Part shown: one piece after another, positions 18,180-26,262 of the stretch
Layout: each line of letters starts with the position of its first letter
How positions within the stretch are numbered: the stretch's first letter is position 1
DNA from: Candidatus Gastranaerophilales bacterium
GTDB taxonomy: Bacteria; Cyanobacteriota; Vampirovibrionia; Gastranaerophilales; Gastranaerophilaceae
Length of the DNA stretch: 64,000 nt
NCBI GenBank assembly: GCA_944324345.1
Contig: CALUVT010000002.1
Coordinates: 186,001 to 250,000 of the forward strand
Direction: 5' to 3'
Program-made: the position numbers and the translations under genes
The notes under the pieces: generated by a model
Databases searched by the model: none
What the model was told of the DNA's origin: nothing
What the model saw: only the letters and a program-made list of their open reading frames with translations

Positions 18180-21100
18180 ATGGAATGTCCAAAGTGCGGT
18201 TTACAAATAGATGATAATGCAATGGTTTGCCCTAATTGTAAAAAGGTGCTAAAGCTTGTGTGCCCTATTTGTAGAACCATAAATACCACTAATATCTGTA
18301 AGAAATGCGGTTATGTTATAGTCTCAAAATGTCATAATTGTGGCAAAATTAACCAAACTATTTCTAAAAAGTGCAAAAAATGCGGTTTTGATACTGAAAA
18401 AAATGTTATAGTTAATGAGGCAAATTCTGATGAATTTGCCATATTAACCATTGACTTTCCAAATTTACCTGAAATGAAAACCCTGCTTGGGTCTGCAAAG
18501 TTGCTTAATAAGTTTAAAATTAATTTGGATAAACTTATTTATGATTATACAAAATCTATTGGGTTGCGTAGACAAATAATTGATAAAACTTGTGTTATAA
18601 GATTTGATAAGGATTACACATTCAATGCTTCTGTACAAACTGCTGTTAAGTCTGCAATCGAAATTTTAAATCAGATTACCGCATTGAATTGCAAACTTAC
18701 ACAGAAGAAGGATGCAACTTTAAGGTGTAACATGTTTCTTTTGAAAAGGACTACGGATTCTGACCCAAATGATTTGGAATCAGGTTTTAATATTAGTTTG
18801 TTGAATCAAGCAGGAAAGAAAAAAGAAGAAAAAATCCTAAATACTTTTCAAGTTTTAACGGACGATAGTGTCTGTTCTGCCTTGGACGGTGACTATAAGC
18901 TTTCTCCTTTAAACTCAGTCTTAGTCGATGATCAAATGGAAATGTTTTACGAATTGGATTTGAGAGAGTTTGTAAAAGTTCATTATCCAGAACAGGATGA
19001 TGACGATGATGATGAGATTAAAATCCCCAATTTTGTTCAAAATATGTTGGTTGAGCAGGAAAAATTGGACGGTGAAGCTTTAAATAATTTAGATTCAAAT
19101 GCTGATCCGGATGCTATTTATGACATCGAAACAATAAATTTTGATGAAATTAATGCAGAATTTAATAGAATAGAAAATGCTGATGTTTTATTCCATTTGT
19201 TAAACAAATTCCAATCTGTACCCAAAGGCATTGTTACAATAAAAACCGATAAATTATATAAGCCATATTCTTTAAGAATTTTAAATACGCTTTCTGACAC
19301 TGCTAAATTTAATAACATAATTTCGATTTCTTGCTATGAAGAAATGAAGTATACACCTTATTCATTTTTTAGAGATTTAGTATCGGCAATTTTTGAATAC
19401 ACTGTTTCTCAAAAGTTATTTTCAAAGAATGATTTTTCAATGTTTAATACTGTTGATCCTGATGGACTCATAAAAGATTTGATATCTCTAAACAAGCGAG
19501 AAACTGAAAATATTGAAGATACAAGATTTGTTTATTTTGATATATTTCTTACACTCTTACAGATAATTCCAAAGACAATTATCTATATTGAGGATTTTGA
19601 TAAAATAGATTCCAGCTCTTACGAGGTATTGAAATTTATTTTTGAATCTTTTGAACAGCTTGATGTTAGTTTTCTTATTGTGCATAGTAAGGATTTTTCG
19701 CTTCATAAGGACTGTCACTTCTTATTAAATAAATCATATTATAATGAAATTACTTTAAAGCCTACACCTTTTGAGAAATTGATCGAAGGTAATAAAATTT
19801 ATTATAGAAATATTTTGGACAATTTTTATTTCCAAAGAGTTGCAAAATATTCTTGTGGCAGTACTTTATTTATTGATTTTGCAATTCAATACCTGATAGA
19901 ATGCGGAGTTTTTGCCGCAGATGAAGATAGTATTGAGATGATAAACCCAAAAACTATTATTATCCCTTCTAATCTTGATAGACTTGTCGCAAGAAGATTG
20001 AATCTGCTGCAAGATGATCGAGATACAATGAAGTTTTTGACCTCAATCGTGCTCTTGGGAACACGAATTGATATGGATACCGTAAAGGCTCTTGGGTATG
20101 AAAAACAAAACGAAATTATAGAAAAACTTTCTAATATGGGATATGTCTATGAATACAATAATTGTCTGTATTTCCCAAATTATAACCTTTTAAGAGATAA
20201 TCTTCTGACGACTGTTAGTAAAATCTACTTGAGTGATGTCGCAAAAGATTTGTTTAAGAAAGTTTTTGTTGAGGATATGCCAAGTCCTGTAAAGGCTTAT
20301 TTGTACGAACTTTTAGGTGATATTGAAAATGAAAGACATCAGTGGGAAGAGCTTGCCCAAATTTGTCTTTCTTTAGGAGATTTTAGTGCGTATCTAAATT
20401 GTACAGATAAAGTTTTACAATTGCTGGATTTGGATACTGAGCCGGAGCATCAAAAAGATATACAAGATTACAAATTGAAATTATATGAGGATATTTCTGA
20501 TAATCTCTATGAGTATGTTCCACAAAAAACTTATAAAATAGCTAGAGAAACCCTAGAAAATATTGAAAAAACAAATGATATAGAAAAAATTATAATTCTA
20601 TGTAATAAGATGATAAGTGGAGCATTAAGTGCTGGTGATTATAATCATGCTCTTGAACTCACTCACAAAGTTTTGTCACTTCTTCCAATATCTTCTCTAA
20701 ACCCTAAGGCTCCAAATTTTAACCGATATTTCTTTTTAATGTCTTTAATTCATATTCAAATTTTATTTAATGTAGGAGCATTAGCAGATTCTTTGGATAT
20801 TGGGTATAAAGTTTTGAATTTTATTAATAGAGAAACACTACCGATATTAAAGCCTGAATATTTTTCTGATGAAGATTTTAATTCTCTCATTATTGATTCT
20901 GTAGGATATGTAGCTCTAGGAAACGTTTTAATATTATCTGGAAATGTAAAAGAATTTCTTGCAATTGTTAGGGCAGATTTAGATTTTATTCCTGAATCGT
21001 ATAATTTGTTTATTGCTTTGGAGGATTTGCTTCACGGTCGTTCGATAAAAATTTCGATTAAGGATGTCCCTCAAAATGACAAATTCGCAAATGTTATCGC

Positions 21101-21659
21101 AAATATATTAAATGCTTTCTTGCTCTTTAATGGAAATTATACTGACTTTGCAGAGCATATTTATAAGGCAAAGATCGCAGCAAAACTTTCTAAGTTACAT
21201 CAATTGGAATTGTTTAGTGATTTGCTTATAGGTTATGCTTATATTCAGTTGGAATCTTTCGAAAAAGCTAGTCACATAATATACAAGATAATAAAAACTA
21301 CGAATGATAACGGTATGACAACGTTGTTGTACGTTGCTTGGTATATTCTGAGTGAATTATATTTGAAACAAAGTAAATATGATATTGCCTATGGAATTTT
21401 AAATAATTCATTGATTCAACTTGAGAAAAATAATACAACAAGTGCATATGTTTTGATGTTATTTAAGTACAATATGTATAAAGTAATGATGTATCAAAAA
21501 CAATTTGATAAAGCTGAAATTTGTATATCTCAGGCAAAATATATTGCACAAAAATATGGTATTAATTTTAGTTTTGATACTGATTCATCCCATTATACAA
21601 CTGTTGAGTCTGAGGATGTTAATGTAGCTGGAGATGATGAGGGTGATATTTTAGCGTAA
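18180..21659 (+). CDS. Giant zinc-ribbon protein with cyclase-like, ATPase-like (no P-loop) and TPR regions
   Basis: 1159 residues. Six CxxC pairs (residues 3-68) form about three zinc ribbons. Residues about 75-280 weakly resemble a degenerate nucleotide-cyclase domain; about 330-650 resemble the AAA/STAND ATPase module that follows such cyclases, with IIYIEDFDKID as a Walker B-like strand but no recognisable Walker A. An Asp/Glu-rich patch lies near residue 280. The C-terminal 450 residues are helical TPR-like repeats. The best guess is a signalling scaffold derived from an adenylate cyclase-ATPase-TPR protein. The start is the ATG 18180 beside the promoter, not the upstream GTG 18159. Confidence 0.8.
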   Translation: MECPKCGLQIDDNAMVCPNCKKVLKLVCPICRTINTTNICKKCGYVIVSKCHNCGKINQTISKKCKKCGFDTEKNVIVNEANSDEFAILTIDFPNLPEMKTLLGSAKLLNKFKINLDKLIYDYTKSIGLRRQIIDKTCVIRFDKDYTFNASVQTAVKSAIEILNQITALNCKLTQKKDATLRCNMFLLKRTTDSDPNDLESGFNISLLNQAGKKKEEKILNTFQVLTDDSVCSALDGDYKLSPLNSVLVDDQMEMFYELDLREFVKVHYPEQDDDDDDEIKIPNFVQNMLVEQEKLDGEALNNLDSNADPDAIYDIETINFDEINAEFNRIENADVLFHLLNKFQSVPKGIVTIKTDKLYKPYSLRILNTLSDTAKFNNIISISCYEEMKYTPYSFFRDLVSAIFEYTVSQKLFSKNDFSMFNTVDPDGLIKDLISLNKRETENIEDTRFVYFDIFLTLLQIIPKTIIYIEDFDKIDSSSYEVLKFIFESFEQLDVSFLIVHSKDFSLHKDCHFLLNKSYYNEITLKPTPFEKLIEGNKIYYRNILDNFYFQRVAKYSCGSTLFIDFAIQYLIECGVFAADEDSIEMINPKTIIIPSNLDRLVARRLNLLQDDRDTMKFLTSIVLLGTRIDMDTVKALGYEKQNEIIEKLSNMGYVYEYNNCLYFPNYNLLRDNLLTTVSKIYLSDVAKDLFKKVFVEDMPSPVKAYLYELLGDIENERHQWEELAQICLSLGDFSAYLNCTDKVLQLLDLDTEPEHQKDIQDYKLKLYEDISDNLYEYVPQKTYKIARETLENIEKTNDIEKIIILCNKMISGALSAGDYNHALELTHKVLSLLPISSLNPKAPNFNRYFFLMSLIHIQILFNVGALADSLDIGYKVLNFINRETLPILKPEYFSDEDFNSLIIDSVGYVALGNVLILSGNVKEFLAIVRADLDFIPESYNLFIALEDLLHGRSIKISIKDVPQNDKFANVIANILNAFLLFNGNYTDFAEHIYKAKIAAKLSKLHQLELFSDLLIGYAYIQLESFEKASHIIYKIIKTTNDNGMTTLLYVAWYILSELYLKQSKYDIAYGILNNSLIQLEKNNTTSAYVLMLFKYNMYKVMMYQKQFDKAEICISQAKYIAQKYGINFSFDTDSSHYTTVESEDVNVAGDDEGDILA

Positions 21660-21693
21660 TCAAAAGAAAAAATACCAAAAGAAGGAGAGTAAG

Positions 21694-23139
21694 ATGAAAA
21701 TATTATTTGCAGCGGCAGAAGTAGCACCTTTTTCAAAGGCTGGCGGATTAGCAGATGTTGTGGGAAGTCTTCCAAAGTATATTGAAAAGGATGCAGAAAT
21801 TGCTATTTTTACTCCTTTGCATGGCTTAATTGACGTAAATAAATATGGAATTAAAGAACTCGAAAATTCTGAAATGTGGCTTACTTTCGATCGTATGGGG
21901 CATAAATTCCGACTTTTCATGTGTAAACTTCCGGGAACAAATATAAATGTATTTTTTGTTCATAACGATTGGTATTTTACCTGCTTCAAAGATGTTTATC
22001 CAAAGTGGCTTGATCCGAAATATGAGCATGAGAGATATATTGCTTTTAGTTTGGCGACTTTGGAATATGCAAAACTTTTGAATTTTAAGGCTGATATTAT
22101 TCATGCAAATGATTGGCATACAGCAATGATTCCGGTTTATCTTCATAGTAATTATAGGTATGATGATTTTTGGAAAAATACTAAAACAGTATTTGAAATT
22201 CATAATTTGGCATATCAAGGTGTTTGGTTTGAAGATGTGCTTGATTTTGCAAATATGCGAAAAGATATTGTCTATAATGAGTGGGGTGTTGAGCATTACG
22301 GCAAAGTAAATTGGATGAAGGGTGCCATTAATTATTCTGATAAGATTGTTGCGGTGTCACCAAATTATGCACGAGAAATTTTGACTGGTGAATACGGTGA
22401 AGGTATGGATTACACCTTGAGAATGAATCAAGGGAAACTTGTCGGAATTTTGAATGGTATTGATTATGATGTATTCAATCCTGCAACTGATAAAAATATA
22501 GAGAAAAAATATGATGTAAAATCACTGAAAAATAAAGAGGAAAATAAAAGGCATCTTTGTGAAATTTTTGGGCTGGAATACCATAAGGATCGCCCTGTTT
22601 ATGCTATGGTGTCAAGGCTGGTTGGTCAAAAGGGGATTGATCTTATCAGACAATGTGAAAATGAATTGAAAAATCTTAATGCAGATTTCATATTTTTGGG
22701 CAGCGGGGAAAAGGATTATGAAAATCTCCTGATTTGGCTTTCAAATAATACTAACAATATTAGGGCTTATATTGGTTATAAGGCTGATTTAGCGAACCAA
22801 ATTTATGCAGGAGCTGATTTTTATTTAATGCCTTCAAAATTTGAGCCTTGCGGTTTGAGTCAACTGATTGCTATGCGTTATGGAACTTTGCCGATTGTCA
22901 GAGCAACAGGCGGGCTTGAGGATACTGTTGTAGGTTATCCTCTGGATGATTCTACCGGATTTAAATTCTGGGGATACAGCGGTTGGGATATGATGCAGGC
23001 TATATATTGTTCTATTGGTGTTTACAATGACAAGTTTACATTTAATGCGATGAGAAAATCCGCTATGGAAGCAGATTTTTCATGGCGAAGAAGCTCTGCA
23101 GTATATCTCAATATGTACAAAGAATTAGCACAAAAATAA
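21694..23139 (+). CDS. glgA: Glycogen synthase (ADP-glucose type)
   Basis: 481 residues, GT5 family. Transfers glucose from ADP-glucose to the growing alpha-1,4-glucan. Signatures: the substrate-binding KAGGLADVVGSLPK near residue 15, HANDWHTA near residue 130, and the C-terminal EPCGLSQL plus TGGLEDTV. AAGGAGAG lies seven bases before the ATG. It follows the zinc-ribbon gene by 34 bases and may be cotranscribed. Works downstream of GlgC (1128-2363). Confidence 0.97.
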   Translation: MKILFAAAEVAPFSKAGGLADVVGSLPKYIEKDAEIAIFTPLHGLIDVNKYGIKELENSEMWLTFDRMGHKFRLFMCKLPGTNINVFFVHNDWYFTCFKDVYPKWLDPKYEHERYIAFSLATLEYAKLLNFKADIIHANDWHTAMIPVYLHSNYRYDDFWKNTKTVFEIHNLAYQGVWFEDVLDFANMRKDIVYNEWGVEHYGKVNWMKGAINYSDKIVAVSPNYAREILTGEYGEGMDYTLRMNQGKLVGILNGIDYDVFNPATDKNIEKKYDVKSLKNKEENKRHLCEIFGLEYHKDRPVYAMVSRLVGQKGIDLIRQCENELKNLNADFIFLGSGEKDYENLLIWLSNNTNNIRAYIGYKADLANQIYAGADFYLMPSKFEPCGLSQLIAMRYGTLPIVRATGGLEDTVVGYPLDDSTGFKFWGYSGWDMMQAIYCSIGVYNDKFTFNAMRKSAMEADFSWRRSSAVYLNMYKELAQK

Positions 23140-23145
23140 TAAAAT

Positions 23146-23175
23146 TTGTCTTGCATTTAATATTATGGCCATAAT
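23146..23175 (+). promoter_or_regulatory. Promoter predicted to give a leaderless mRNA (EamA gene)
   Basis: TTGTCT (23146-23151), 18-base spacer, CATAAT (23170-23175). The ATG at 23182 lies seven bases after the box, exactly at the expected transcript start. No ribosome site is present. Confidence 0.6.
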
Positions 23176-23181
23176 GTTAGT

Positions 23182-24078
23182 ATGGCTAATAATCTATCAA
23201 GAGAATATTTGAAACTTCATATCTCTGTTATGCTTGCAGGATTGACAGGTATACTGGGTAAGCTTATTACTATGGATGCTGTTTTTCTTGTGTGGTACAG
23301 GTTAATTTTTGCTTTTTCCTTATTTTATTTGATTTTATTATTGTTTAAAAAGATTCCTAAAGAAAAATTATTTGATATCTTGAAAATTAGCTTACTTGGA
23401 GCTGTTTTAGGGTTACATTTTTTATTCTTTTTTGCAAGCGTAAAGTTTGCAAATGTTGCGGTTGGGGTTGTATGTTATTCTCTTGAAGGCTTTTTTACAG
23501 CGATATTAGAGCCAATTATTTATAAGAAATCTGTAAGTATAAATAACTTGTTGTATAGTTTGATTGCAGTTGGAGGAATTTGCTTTATATTCCAAGTTGA
23601 TGTAAGTTTTCGTTTCGGGATTTTCCTTGGAATAATTTCTGCTATACTAATTGCTTTATACACAATATTAAATAAAGTTGTGAGTGTAGGTAAAAGTTTC
23701 AGAAGTGTGTTGTTTTATGAATTGTTCGGCGGAGCTTTATTACTTTCTTTTATTATTGGAATTCTTATTTTTGCTGGTTTAACTACTTTTCAATTACCTT
23801 CGGGGAGCGACTTTTTATATCTTTTTGTCCTGTCTTTCTTTTGTACTATCGGTCTTTATATGTTGCAAATACAGGTATTACGGACATTGTCGGCATTTAC
23901 GGTAAGCCTTTACGGAAATTTTGAACCTATTTATGGTATTTTACTAGCTGTAATATTTTTGGGAGAGGGTAAACAGCTTAATTTTGAATTCTATATCGGA
24001 ATGACGTTGATTTTGCTGTCTGTTATTCTACAATCTTCATACCAGAGAGAAAATTGTCTTGAAAAAATTCTAAAATAG
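23182..24078 (+). CDS. EamA/DMT-superfamily transporter
   Basis: 298 residues with about ten hydrophobic helices arranged as two EamA repeats (first about 10-145, second about 150-290). A conserved glutamate in GEGKQLN near the last helices and the SLEGFFTAILEPI segment fit the RhaT/YdcZ-like drug/metabolite transporters. Substrate cannot be read from sequence. No Shine-Dalgarno sequence precedes the ATG, in line with the leaderless promoter. Its 3' end runs into the promoter of the G-tract prepilin 3. Confidence 0.88.
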   Translation: MANNLSREYLKLHISVMLAGLTGILGKLITMDAVFLVWYRLIFAFSLFYLILLLFKKIPKEKLFDILKISLLGAVLGLHFLFFFASVKFANVAVGVVCYSLEGFFTAILEPIIYKKSVSINNLLYSLIAVGGICFIFQVDVSFRFGIFLGIISAILIALYTILNKVVSVGKSFRSVLFYELFGGALLLSFIIGILIFAGLTTFQLPSGSDFLYLFVLSFFCTIGLYMLQIQVLRTLSAFTVSLYGNFEPIYGILLAVIFLGEGKQLNFEFYIGMTLILLSVILQSSYQRENCLEKILK

Positions 24079-24086
24079 TGTATAAT
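24059..24086 (+). promoter_or_regulatory. Promoter of the G-tract prepilin 3 leader
   Basis: TTGAAA (24059-24064), 16-base spacer, TATAAT (24081-24086). Predicted start near 24093, about 27 bases before the leader ATG 24120, which has GAGGAG upstream. The same TTGAAA -35 box is used at prepilin 2. Confidence 0.65.
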
Positions 24087-24119
24087 TTAAATGTATAGTT
24101 AAGTTGAGGAGCAGAAAGT

Positions 24120-24173
24120 ATGAAAACGCTAATGAACAGTGACATCTTCGGGGGGGGGGCACTCAGAGCTTAA
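24120..24173 (+). CDS. Leader mini-ORF ending just after a G10 tract (prepilin 3, current frame)
   Basis: A 17-codon frame (MKTLMNSDIFGGGALRA) with GAGGAG ahead. It matches the mini-ORF at 14984-15037 in 13 of 17 residues and in its ten-G tract. If the tract had 11 or 8 G, translation would read on without a stop through 24224 into prepilin 3, giving a 306-residue product with 11 G. Confidence 0.7.
   Translation: MKTLMNSDIFGGGALRA
24150..24159 (+). repeat. Homopolymer tract of ten G (prepilin 3)
   Basis: Ten consecutive G in the context ATCTTC-G10-CACTCA, identical in length and flanks to 15014-15023. Confidence 0.95.
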
Positions 24174-24189
24174 CCAACCGGTCAAAGGC

Positions 24190-24217
24190 TTGTAGAAAAG
24201 AGAACAAATGTTATAAT
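24190..24217 (+). promoter_or_regulatory. Internal promoter for a leaderless, short form of prepilin 3
   Basis: TTGTAG (24190-24195), 16-base spacer, TATAAT (24212-24217); the ATG 24224 is at the expected start site. It lies within the extended leader frame, downstream of the G-tract, so the short form could be expressed whatever the tract length. Confidence 0.55.
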
Positions 24218-24223
24218 AGTGAT

Positions 24224-25039
24224 ATGAAACATCACTATTATAAAAAACAAGGATTTACCTTAGCAGAAGTATTAATAACTTTAGGAATAATTGGAATTGT
24301 AGCAGCTTTAGCACTAACAACAGTAATTCCTGAAATACAAAACAAACAAAATATTGCCAAATTAAAAAAGACTTACGCTGTTGTAAGTTCTGCTTTGAGC
24401 GAAGTTATAGCAGACGATGTATTAATTTGTGAGGCATATAACAGAAATGGAGCCTGTGTAAGTAACGATAACGCATATATAGGTTCATTTTCGGAGGAAT
24501 TTCTTCCGGCAATTAAAAAGAAATTGAATGTTGCGGATTACTGTGAAGGTAGTGCTGAACATCGTTGTGACAACGATGGTACAGCTAATAGGAAGAAGAA
24601 ATGGGTTGGAACTCATAATGCATATTCTTTATATAGAGCTCTTGGTGTAAAATCAAAATCAAACCCAACGGGAGGCTCTCCTTATGGTGTATATTCATAT
24701 AATTTCAACAAACTTGCTTTATTATTGCAAGATGGTTCTGTTGTGTATTTTGGTGAATTATGGGATGGACCTTGGGTTGTTGTAGATGTTAATAATTTTC
24801 AAAAAGGTCCGAATGAGTTTGGTCGGGATGTATTCGTTTTCAATATAATTTCTAATACAAAGAAAAATAATCACTACATGGCTCCTGCAGGTTCAGATAG
24901 TATATATGTAGAACATCCATCGTTGAACAATCCATCAAATGGAATAACAGGTTGCTCAAAAGATATAGGCCAGCAGACAGGTACAACTGTTTCGTCTATT
25001 GCAGGGGTAGGTTGTACCGCTAAGTATCTGTTAGAATAA
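24224..25039 (+). CDS. Type IV prepilin-like protein 3 (short form; long form needs G-tract shift)
   Basis: 271 residues. Leader MKHHYYKKQG then FTLAEVLITLGIIG with Glu5 and a hydrophobic helix: a canonical type IV prepilin start. The body has several Cys (CEAYNRNGAC, CEG...RC), the shared VDVNNFQKGPNEFGRD segment and a C-terminal Cys pair like prepilin 2. The frame is open upstream to the G10 tract at 24150, so a long form with 35 more residues is possible. It is followed closely by CpaE- and CpaF-like genes, which suggests a joint pilus or secretion role. Confidence 0.88.
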   Translation: MKHHYYKKQGFTLAEVLITLGIIGIVAALALTTVIPEIQNKQNIAKLKKTYAVVSSALSEVIADDVLICEAYNRNGACVSNDNAYIGSFSEEFLPAIKKKLNVADYCEGSAEHRCDNDGTANRKKKWVGTHNAYSLYRALGVKSKSNPTGGSPYGVYSYNFNKLALLLQDGSVVYFGELWDGPWVVVDVNNFQKGPNEFGRDVFVFNIISNTKKNNHYMAPAGSDSIYVEHPSLNNPSNGITGCSKDIGQQTGTTVSSIAGVGCTAKYLLE

Positions 25040-25053
25040 AGTTTTTTTACAAC

Positions 25054-25082
25054 TTGTTACTTTCGTTTAAATATGATAATAT
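25054..25082 (+). promoter_or_regulatory. Promoter predicted to give a near-leaderless mRNA (CpaE-like gene)
   Basis: TTGTTA (25054-25059), 17-base spacer, TAATAT (25077-25082), seven bases before the ATG 25090. Overlapping alternatives (TATGAT, GATAAT) exist. No ribosome site precedes the ATG. Confidence 0.45.
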
Positions 25083-25089
25083 ACTTGTT

Positions 25090-26259
25090 ATGAAACAGAG
25101 TATAAAGACAATTGTTATTTCTGAACAACAAAATACCTGCGAGCTATTAAAACTTTATTTGCAGGAATTTGAAAAATTTAGTTTTTTAGCTTCAGTCTCA
25201 GACTACTCAAAAGCTTACAGCGCAATCAAAGAGTTGGACAAGTGTTTTGTTATTGTAGATATCTCAAATTATCAAGAACAAGGGTTGAATTTTGTTTCTA
25301 AAATTGTATCAGAATTTAACAATTGCAAAGTAATAACAATTTCTGATAAACCTCAGGTTGATATTGTTATTAGAGCAATGCGTGTAGGAGCTTCCGACTT
25401 TCTGCAATTGCCATTAATTAAGGATGAGTTTTTTCAAGTTTTAAACAAACACTACCTGGACATGACTGGTGAAAGACCTAAAAAATCAAAGTGTAGAGTT
25501 ATAACGGTATATTCAAATAAAGGCGGTGTCGGTAAGACTTCTATAGCAACAAATCTTGCTTTAGAATTGGCAAAAATTACAAAAGAAAACGTTGCATTAA
25601 TTGATTTAAATTTTCAATTGGGGGATGTTACAACATTTTTGGATTTGAAACCGTCTTTTAATATCTCTTATATGCTTCAAAATCTTGATAAGATAAATGA
25701 AGATTTTCTTCTTTCAACTATGGAGAAATATAAAGATACAAGTTTATATGTCCTTGCTGACCCTCCATATTTTAAACAGGCTGAAGATTTTAGTTCAAAA
25801 GATATTACAAATTTATTTAAAATTTTGCGGGATACCTTTTCTTATGTGGTAGTTGATACTTCAGGCGGCTTTGACAGTAAGGCTATTAATGCTTTAGAAA
25901 ATTCTGATTTAATATTTTTTGTTACAATAGTAAATTTGCCTGCTCTCAGAAATTGTCAAAGATGTATGGAGTTGTTTGATAAACTTGGAATAGACAAATC
26001 TAAGGTTCAGGTTTTGATAAACAGATACATGGAAAACGATGAAATTAGTGCTGAAGATGTTGAAGAGGTTTTGGGAAAAGATATATACTGGAAAATCCCT
26101 AATAATTACTTTACGATGATGTCAGCTATAAACAAAGGGGTACCGGTGTCTTCCGTAAATCCAGATTCTAATGTTGCTTTAAGTTATAAGAATTTAGCAT
26201 TGTTGGTTTCTGAAAGTATTTATAAACAAAGTTTTGCAAAAAATCTCGGAAAGGTGTAA
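25090..26259 (+). CDS. CpaE-like protein: receiver-like domain plus MinD/ParA-type ATPase
   Basis: 389 residues. Residues 1-125 resemble a response-regulator receiver (VIVDIS in the phosphorylation-site position; the rest is divergent). Residues about 137-380 are a deviant Walker A ATPase with SNKGGVGKTSIATN and DPPYF/VVDTSGG switch regions. This is the CpaE/TadZ layout that places the Tad (Flp) pilus machine at the cell pole. It follows prepilin 3 and precedes a CpaF-like gene by three bases. No other Tad genes are nearby. The ATG 25090 is chosen over an upstream frame start at 25054. Confidence 0.85.
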   Translation: MKQSIKTIVISEQQNTCELLKLYLQEFEKFSFLASVSDYSKAYSAIKELDKCFVIVDISNYQEQGLNFVSKIVSEFNNCKVITISDKPQVDIVIRAMRVGASDFLQLPLIKDEFFQVLNKHYLDMTGERPKKSKCRVITVYSNKGGVGKTSIATNLALELAKITKENVALIDLNFQLGDVTTFLDLKPSFNISYMLQNLDKINEDFLLSTMEKYKDTSLYVLADPPYFKQAEDFSSKDITNLFKILRDTFSYVVVDTSGGFDSKAINALENSDLIFFVTIVNLPALRNCQRCMELFDKLGIDKSKVQVLINRYMENDEISAEDVEEVLGKDIYWKIPNNYFTMMSAINKGVPVSSVNPDSNVALSYKNLALLVSESIYKQSFAKNLGKV

Positions 26260-26262
26260 GAG

